A DNA stretch of 35,093 nucleotides, taken from assembly GCA_015257455.1 (NCBI GenBank), contig JABZKD010000007.1:1-35093 (forward strand). Reading direction: 5' to 3'. The translations under genes and the position numbers were made by a program. The DNA comes from Nanosynbacter sp. GTDB lineage: Bacteria > Patescibacteriota > Saccharimonadia > Saccharimonadales > Saccharimonadaceae. Under the pieces are notes generated by a model. The model was given only the letters and a program-made list of their open reading frames with translations, searched no databases and was not told the DNA's origin. Shown here piece after piece: positions 29,808 to 35,093 of the stretch (position 1 is the stretch's first letter; every line of letters begins with the position of its first letter).

Positions 29808-32800
29808 TTATGAGCCTAATTTACTAGTAACGGTGCTACCAGCGCTATCTTTTAATGTTACTACGATAGAAGTTTCACTTCCAGTCATCGTATAAGTTGT
29901 AGTATTGTCGCCAGCTTGGGCGGTTCCAGAAGCTACTACTGTGCCATCTACGGAGACTGTGTAGCTGTCTAATTGTTCAGAACCTGCTTTTGCTTCAAAC
30001 TTCAGTACCGAGCCACTGTTAATCGTACTATTTTTAATCCTTACCGTAGGTGCACGATAGGAACAGTCATCTGTAGTGAATGGGTCATAGCCGTCAGCAG
30101 ATTTGGCAAAGCTCTTATTTTTCGAAATTGGATCAATGGTAAAGCTGATATCTACTTCTTCGATTAAGCTTGGGTCAGTACAATCAGAAGCTTTGTGTTT
30201 GTTGATGCGGTTGAATTTCATTTTTTCAGTCTGAGCACCCGAGGTCTTATTGTTAAACCAACTTGGGAAAATATCGGTAATTCCACTTACGGTAAGAGTT
30301 TGAATGCCAGCTGGTTTTTGGATCTTGTCTCCAGATTTCCACTTACCGGCATTAGCATAAACATCTTTGTGTACGGGTTCCATGTAATCATTGGCTACGC
30401 GACGCACGATTGTGTTTGAAGAGTTCGTTAAACCGCGACCATCGTGGTTACCATTCCAGACCACTGTTGCCACCACTGGTGAATAAGAGGCAATAAGAGA
30501 ATCTTTCGTTACGGTCGAATCATTGGTAGTGGTTGTACCAGTTTTGGTAGCAGTCCAAACTCCAGGCACCACAAAACCGAATGACGCACCTAAACTTCCG
30601 AAGACCATTGAACGAGCAGAGGTGTCACTGAGAATGTCGGAAATCATGTAAGCGGCCTGGGAGTCAAGTACACGATTACCAGAGGTATCTTCCCATTTTT
30701 CGAGTACATCACCTGAACCGTTTTTGACTTCTAGGATGTATGAAAGTGGTTTATATACACCACCACGAGCCAGGGAAGCATAAGTATTCGCGTGCTCAAT
30801 CAGTTTAACGGTACAACCCGAACCAATCGCGATCGAGAGGCCTCCAGAAGTATCCGTACAATATGATATGTCACCTAAATCATGTGCAGTCTTAATGCTA
30901 TCTTCGATACCGTTGATGTAGAGGGCTTTTACAGCTGGAATATTCAAAGAGTTGGCCAAGGCTTTGCGAATGGAAGTATTGCCATAGAAGGCGCCCGTGT
31001 AGTTACGAAGTTTACAGTTACCAGTGAAACCCGCACAATAGAAATTGTCGATATTTTCATCTTTCAAAATCGAACCAGCACCATAGTTCACCCCTTCACG
31101 CTGTTTGAAGAGTGGAGCGTAGTCCAAAATTGGCTTAATTGATGAACCTGGTTCGAGTAGTGACGTGGACGCATTTACTTCACCATATACCGGCTTGTTC
31201 CAGTCAGCAGAACCTACCATTGCAATCACTTGTCCGGTTTCCACATCGACAGAAGAGAGGGAAATATTGTCGCTACCATTCTGGTACATTAATGCAGAAC
31301 CGTTAGCTACTGCTTTTTCCGCATATTCCTGAGCCTTCAGATCTAGGCTGGTCTTGATCGTGAAACCACCTGCGCGCATCGTCTTCACGCCATATTTTTC
31401 CTCTAGTTGGCGCTTCACTTCCAGCACGAAATGAGGAGCCTTGATATCAGTATAACGGCTGGACTCTGGCTGGATTGACTCAAGAACTTTTTCTTCTTTG
31501 GCCGCCTTAGCTTGATCTTCAGTAATATATCCCATCTTTACCATCACATCCAAAGTTTTGTGTTGGCGTTCAATCAGAGATTTGTTGTAAGCAGTATTAT
31601 ATGGACTAAGCAAAGTTGGGTTATTTGGAATTGAAGCCAGCAACGCTGATTCACCGAGGGTCAAATCTTTGGCTGATTTTTTGAAATAAGCTTGTGCCGC
31701 ACTTTCTACCCCGTTACGACGACCACCATAAGGCGATTCATTGAGATACATGGTAATGATTTGCTCTTTGGAATACATCTTCTCGACCTCGAGCGCCAAA
31801 ATCATTTCCTTAATCTTACGAGGTAAGCCAGAAACCGTACGGTTGCCAGCTTCGTCTGCAAAATAAACCTGCTTAATTAGCTGCTGAGTCAAAGTCGAAC
31901 CACCTTGCACGCCACGTCCAGTCACGGTTGAAAGCGCTGCACGGATCAATGCTGAGAAATTTACACCTGGGTGGTTATAAAAGTCGCGGTCCTCAATGGC
32001 TACCGTCGCTTGGCGCATATAGGTAGAAATATTATCTCCTTCCACCACCAGACGATAATCACCGTCACCTTTATCTTCCCAAAGAGTCTGTCCATTGCGG
32101 TCCAAATAGGTGTTTACTGTACCGGTTACTTTCATTTGATCAAGGCGAATCTCATCTAGGTCCTTCTTGAAATAGAGGAATAAACCACCAATCGCAATGA
32201 TTGCAATGAGGAACATGGCTGCCCCAAGCTTCAAAAGCATAAACAAACCCTTCTTCGAAAAAAGGTTATGCATGACGCGTTTTGGTGCGAGCTTGGCAAA
32301 GAAGCGCTTCACTGGTTCTTTTGGCAGTTTGGCTAATTCTTCTGCTTCGCGTCTTGCCTTAGCTTCCTGCTTCATTTTATTTTTGTAAACCAAGCTAGAG
32401 TAGACATTCATCTTACGATCACTCTTCATAAAAGGTGATTTTCTTGGTGCCTTTGGTTTATCCTTGCTATTTTTTGCCGAAGTTTTATTCATTTCCTTGG
32501 ATTCTATAACTAAATTAACATTATTGCTTTGTGCTTTTATTGTAGCATTTTCTGTTGGTTTTTGGGTATTCTCCTCGTGTAATTTAGTCTCGGTTTTTAG
32601 GTTGGATATCCCACCTAGTGGAAGCTTTTTCTCTCTGTTATTAGTAAAAATTTTTTCTTCATGCGTCCCTAAGAACTGTTCCATCGGCGTAGCTTCACGT
32701 TTCATCGGTTGACGTAGTTTTTCACCCGGAGAAACTAATTTTACCGGCTGCTTATTCGTCACAAAACGAGAAGAATTTTTGTTCGACAAAAACTCGTGCA

Positions 32801-32882
32801 TAGAATTAGTTTTATTCGCTGCAGTTTGTTTAGAATTATTTTTTATGTTCGCACTTTTTGAATTGGATTTTGAGTCTGTCAC
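29808..32882 (-). CDS. Class A penicillin-binding protein (glycosyltransferase/transpeptidase)
   Basis: Builds and cross-links peptidoglycan. The frame is open to a GTG at 32894, but GGAGGG sits eight bases before the GTG at 32882 (encoding MTDSKSNSK), giving 1024 residues. Parts in order: a cytoplasmic Asn/Lys/Ser-rich tail of about 210 residues, far longer than usual; a span at about 214-236; a GT51 domain with catalytic VAIEDRDFYNHPG (Glu297), GGSTLTQQL and KEMILALEVEKMY; and a transpeptidase domain with SSIK (Ser580), SLN (Ser645) and KTGTT (Lys780). A C-terminal tail of about 200 residues holds an Ig-like beta-rich end. Confidence 0.95.
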   Translation of the reverse strand: MTDSKSNSKSANIKNNSKQTAANKTNSMHEFLSNKNSSRFVTNKQPVKLVSPGEKLRQPMKREATPMEQFLGTHEEKIFTNNREKKLPLGGISNLKTETKLHEENTQKPTENATIKAQSNNVNLVIESKEMNKTSAKNSKDKPKAPRKSPFMKSDRKMNVYSSLVYKNKMKQEAKARREAEELAKLPKEPVKRFFAKLAPKRVMHNLFSKKGLFMLLKLGAAMFLIAIIAIGGLFLYFKKDLDEIRLDQMKVTGTVNTYLDRNGQTLWEDKGDGDYRLVVEGDNISTYMRQATVAIEDRDFYNHPGVNFSALIRAALSTVTGRGVQGGSTLTQQLIKQVYFADEAGNRTVSGLPRKIKEMILALEVEKMYSKEQIITMYLNESPYGGRRNGVESAAQAYFKKSAKDLTLGESALLASIPNNPTLLSPYNTAYNKSLIERQHKTLDVMVKMGYITEDQAKAAKEEKVLESIQPESSRYTDIKAPHFVLEVKRQLEEKYGVKTMRAGGFTIKTSLDLKAQEYAEKAVANGSALMYQNGSDNISLSSVDVETGQVIAMVGSADWNKPVYGEVNASTSLLEPGSSIKPILDYAPLFKQREGVNYGAGSILKDENIDNFYCAGFTGNCKLRNYTGAFYGNTSIRKALANSLNIPAVKALYINGIEDSIKTAHDLGDISYCTDTSGGLSIAIGSGCTVKLIEHANTYASLARGGVYKPLSYILEVKNGSGDVLEKWEDTSGNRVLDSQAAYMISDILSDTSARSMVFGSLGASFGFVVPGVWTATKTGTTTTNDSTVTKDSLIASYSPVVATVVWNGNHDGRGLTNSSNTIVRRVANDYMEPVHKDVYANAGKWKSGDKIQKPAGIQTLTVSGITDIFPSWFNNKTSGAQTEKMKFNRINKHKASDCTDPSLIEEVDISFTIDPISKNKSFAKSADGYDPFTTDDCSYRAPTVRIKNSTINSGSVLKFEAKAGSEQLDSYTVSVDGTVVASGTAQAGDNTTTYTMTGSETSIVVTLKDSAGSTVTSKLGS

Positions 32883-32912
32883 GCAGCCCTCCACTTATTT
32901 GTTCAGAATTTA

Positions 32913-32918
32913 ATTATA
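32913..32918 (-). promoter_or_regulatory. -10 box of the PBP gene
   Basis: Minus-strand TG-extended TATAAT. It leaves a leader of about 24 bases that carries the GGAGGG ribosome site, and so supports the GTG start at 32882. Confidence 0.65.
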
Positions 32919-32934
32919 ACACAAGAAAAAATGT

Positions 32935-32940
32935 TAAAAT
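32935..32940 (+). promoter_or_regulatory. -10 box of tyrS, leaderless
   Basis: TG-extended TAAAAT, six bases before the ATG at 32947. It lies 17 bp from the opposing PBP -10 box. Confidence 0.6.
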
Positions 32941-32946
32941 ATACTT

Positions 32947-34239
32947 ATGAAATTATCCGAAGAACTCATCTGGCGTGGTTTCACCGCCGAAAATAGCTTT
33001 ACTAATCCTTCCGAACTTGATGAAAAAGAAAATAAACGCTTCTATTTTGGTGCCGACCCTTCAGCTGATTCTTTGACCATCGGTAACCTGGCTGCACTTA
33101 TGATGTGCGCCTGTTTCGTGCGTCATGGCTATGAGCCAACTCTTCTCGTTGGTGGTGCTACTGGCCAAATCGGTGACCCAAAGGAAAATGGCGAACGTGA
33201 ATTGAAACCTCTTGAAGAAGTTGCGCATAATAAGGAATGCATTCGTCGTCAAATGGCTAATGTGATTAGTTTTGACGGTGCTGCCGATACGCGAAATGAC
33301 GGCGATCCAGATAATGACCACTATGAATTACGTCTAGTCGATAACTATGATTGGTTCAAGAATATTAATTTCTTAGATTTTTTGCGTGAAGTCGGGAAAA
33401 ACTTCTCCATGACGCAGCTTCTCGATCGTAAATTTATCCAAAATCGTATCGGCGAAGGCGGCTCTGGTATCTCTTATGCGGAATTTTCTTACTCTTTGAT
33501 TCAGGGTTATGATTTTCTTCACCTCTATCGTTATTACGGAATTGACCTACAACTTTGTGGGGCTGATCAATTCGGTAATGCTTCCTCTGGTGTCCATCTA
33601 ATTAAACGCCTCGAGGGTGGTCGCGCCGATGTTTGGTCTACTCCTCTCGTCATTGACCCGGTGACTGGTCGTAAATTTGGTAAATCTGAGGGAAATGCAG
33701 TCTGGCTTGCTAGTCAGGATAATGGTTCTGGTAATTACACTTCTATCTTTGATTTTTATCAATTCTGGCTTAATCAGTCCGACCAAGCAGTCGAATCTTT
33801 GATTAAAATCTATACCGTTCTTTCGAAAGACGAAATTGATCAGATTCTTGCCGAGCATCAAGTCCATCCCGAACTTCGCATTGCTCAGAAAGCCCTTGCT
33901 CGTGGTGCCACCGAGGTGGTTCACGGTAAATCTTCTGCCGCCGCAGTGATTACTCTCACTGAATTACTCTTCGGTGGTCGTAAGGTGGAGACTCTTTCTG
34001 AATCGGAAATCGAAAGCATCACTATCCTCCTGCCACATTTGAATCTTGATGGCAGCGAAATTAATTTAATTGACGCTCTCGTTGAGCTTGGTTTGGCGAG
34101 CTCTCGTTCCGAAGCTAAAACCTTGATTTTGGGTAATGCCATCTCTGTTAATAATCAGAAGATTCAAGACCCCGCCTACCAAATTTCTTCCTTCGCCATC
34201 TTGAAGCGTGGCAAAAATAAATTTGCTATTGTCAAATAA
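32947..34239 (+). CDS. tyrS: Tyrosyl-tRNA synthetase
   Basis: Charges tRNA-Tyr. The 430-residue class I synthetase has FGADPSADSL at the active-site entrance, the tyrosine pocket YSLIQGYDF (182-190, with Tyr182, Gln186 and Asp189), CGADQFGN, and the KMSKS equivalent KFGKS (243-247). An S4 RNA-binding domain closes the protein (about 355-425). The HIGH motif, normally HxGH after DSL, reads TIGN (44-47), so both signature histidines are absent. Everything else looks intact, so it is probably active, with altered ATP contacts. A leaderless start is predicted. Confidence 0.95.
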   Translation: MKLSEELIWRGFTAENSFTNPSELDEKENKRFYFGADPSADSLTIGNLAALMMCACFVRHGYEPTLLVGGATGQIGDPKENGERELKPLEEVAHNKECIRRQMANVISFDGAADTRNDGDPDNDHYELRLVDNYDWFKNINFLDFLREVGKNFSMTQLLDRKFIQNRIGEGGSGISYAEFSYSLIQGYDFLHLYRYYGIDLQLCGADQFGNASSGVHLIKRLEGGRADVWSTPLVIDPVTGRKFGKSEGNAVWLASQDNGSGNYTSIFDFYQFWLNQSDQAVESLIKIYTVLSKDEIDQILAEHQVHPELRIAQKALARGATEVVHGKSSAAAVITLTELLFGGRKVETLSESEIESITILLPHLNLDGSEINLIDALVELGLASSRSEAKTLILGNAISVNNQKIQDPAYQISSFAILKRGKNKFAIVK

Positions 34240-34289
34240 TCGACAAATCTGCTTTTTCCATTGATTTTACTTCTCGACTAGCGTATTCT

Positions 34290-34295
34290 TAAAAT
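34290..34295 (+). promoter_or_regulatory. Possible -10 box of recA
   Basis: TAAAAT with a weak -35 region. It would give recA a leader of about 125 bases, long for this genome. Confidence 0.4.
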
Positions 34296-34345
34296 AGAAA
34301 AAGTGAGGTAAAGTTTATTTTTCCGAGATGCAAGGAGAATATCAT

Positions 34346-34360
34346 ATGTATACCCATTAA
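34346..34360 (+). other. Four-codon ORF upstream of recA
   Basis: ATG-TAT-ACC-CAT-TAA (MYTH) is preceded by AAGGAG at 34332-34337 with nine-base spacing. It could be a leader peptide that is translated before recA. No protein evidence is possible at this length. Confidence 0.35.
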
Positions 34361-34364
34361 ATTC

Positions 34365-34384
34365 TCGTTCCAAGAACGATTTTA
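34365..34384 (+). promoter_or_regulatory. Hairpin in the recA leader
   Basis: TCGTTC-CAA-GAACGA followed by TTTT, five bases after the stop of the four-codon ORF. It resembles a short attenuator. As DNA it is an inverted repeat GTTC-N3-GAAC, which is not the usual LexA box orientation (GAAC-N4-GTTC). Confidence 0.45.
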
Positions 34385-34425
34385 CAGAGTAATTTTACAG
34401 AAATTCGATAAATAACGGAGGAATT

Positions 34426-35093
34426 ATGGTCAAAGAAAAAGAAACTAAAAAAACAGATGCTGAAAATGGAAAATCCGAAGCCTTAAAGCTTGCTATTGCT
34501 CAAATCACCAAGCAATTTGGTGATGGCTCTATTATGAAATTGGGCGATAATCGCAATATCGATGTTGAACTTTTGAAGTCAGGTTCACTTTCGCTTGATT
34601 TAGCTCTTGGTGGTGGTTACCCTAAGGGCCGTATTATTGAAATCTACGGCCCAGAATCTTCAGGTAAGACTACCTTGGCATTGCACGCCATTGCTGAAAT
34701 TCAAAAAACTGGTGGCCAGGCTGCCTTCATCGATGCGGAGCATGCTCTTGATCCATCTTATGCTAAGCGTATCGGTGTTGATGTGGACAATCTTTTGATT
34801 TCTCAGCCAGATAATGGTGAACAAGCTCTCGAAATTTGTGAAACCCTCGTCCGCTCAAATGCCGTCGATCTCATCGTGGTCGACTCAGTCGCAGCTCTCG
34901 TTCCACAGGCTGAAATTGATGGCGATATGGGTGATGCTCAGATGGGTCTTCAAGCTCGTTTGATGTCCCAAGCCATGCGTAAGCTCACTGCCATTATCTC
35001 TAAGTCCAAGGCCACTGTCATTTTCATCAACCAGATTCGTATGAAGATTGGTGTGATGTTCGGTAACCCTGAAACTACCACTGGTGGTAACGC
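34426..35093 (+). CDS. recA: Recombinase RecA (3' end outside the window)
   Basis: The strand-exchange recombinase. About 222 residues are visible. After a charged start of about 15 residues come ALKLAIAQITKQFGDGSIMKLG, the Walker A motif GPESSGKTT, the FIDAEHALDP segment, the Walker B region DLIVVDSVAAL, and loop regions GDMGDAQMGLQARLMSQAMRKLT, INQIRMKIGVMFGNPETTTGGN. ACGGAGG lies before the ATG, so it uses a strong Shine-Dalgarno sequence. The C-terminal part lies beyond 35093. Confidence 0.97.
   Translation, partial: MVKEKETKKTDAENGKSEALKLAIAQITKQFGDGSIMKLGDNRNIDVELLKSGSLSLDLALGGGYPKGRIIEIYGPESSGKTTLALHAIAEIQKTGGQAAFIDAEHALDPSYAKRIGVDVDNLLISQPDNGEQALEICETLVRSNAVDLIVVDSVAALVPQAEIDGDMGDAQMGLQARLMSQAMRKLTAIISKSKATVIFINQIRMKIGVMFGNPETTTGGN

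Noticed and set aside
34365..34379. Possible LexA (SOS) box upstream of recA
   Set aside because: The inverted repeat is GTTC-N3-GAAC, the reverse of the Gram-positive LexA order GAAC-N4-GTTC, and it lies far downstream of the likely -10.
1..35093. CRISPR arrays, insertion sequences or rRNA genes
   Set aside because: I saw no regularly spaced identical repeats of CRISPR type, no transposase or integrase gene, and no rRNA-like sequence.

Overview
The window looks like a chromosomal segment of a Candidate Phyla Radiation bacterium, most likely Saccharibacteria (TM7) or a close relative. This is inferred from gene content and style, not from a marker search. UGA acts as a normal stop (pgk ends in TGA at 8262-8264), which argues against the UGA=Gly lineages Gracilibacteria and Absconditabacteria. 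Genes are compact and often only a few bases apart. The envelope genes are Gram-positive-like (a bifunctional PBP, a type IV pilin, single-span anchored proteins). Several enzymes are trimmed (TsaB, TilS, Pgk).

Layout. 1-450: a possible partial gene tail, then tRNA-Glu with a copied tRNA 3' end downstream of it. 451-990: a small membrane protein, divergent from tsaE-tsaB (1048-1840). 1898-5241: a large single-span protein, RNase Y and a small membrane protein. 5242-5642: a gene-free stretch of palindromes with a second copied tRNA 3' end, then tRNA-Pro. 5704-8264: pyruvate kinase and phosphoglycerate kinase. 8329-12499: a CIRCE-controlled operon, clpC / membrane zincin / clpP. 12562-14403: ruvC and radA on the minus strand. 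14460-16587: pilin, rubrerythrin and ruvB. 16634-19175: PH-domain membrane protein, ruvA, tRNA-Met/Ile and tRNA-Ser, YebC-family gene. 19271-20529: two poorly characterised accessory genes, one zincin-like. 20636-24168: slipin, tilS and lepA. 24229-26467: an adenylate-kinase-like enzyme, then the CIRCE-controlled hrcA-grpE operon. 26558-28784: a phosphoketolase encoded as two overlapping genes. 28881-32882: a PIN-TRAM protein and a class A PBP. 32947-35093: tyrS, then recA, which runs off the end.

How the genes work together. HrcA and two CIRCE operators join ClpC, ClpP, a membrane HExxH protein and GrpE in one predicted heat-shock circuit. RuvA, RuvB, RuvC, RadA and RecA give most of a recombination toolkit within 23 kb. 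Pgk, Pyk and phosphoketolase fit a fermentative life without respiration. TsaE/TsaB, TilS, TyrRS, EF4 and four tRNAs serve translation.

The strongest general signal is transcriptional. Ten genes carry a TATAAT-like -10 box exactly six bases before the start codon, so transcription should begin on the start codon itself (leaderless mRNA). Genes inside operons, and genes whose -10 lies farther upstream, mostly carry Shine-Dalgarno sequences instead. Other points for a second look: the split phosphoketolase, the tRNA 3'-end copies set in degenerate tandem repeats, a TyrRS whose HIGH motif reads TIGN, and a four-codon ORF plus hairpin upstream of recA.
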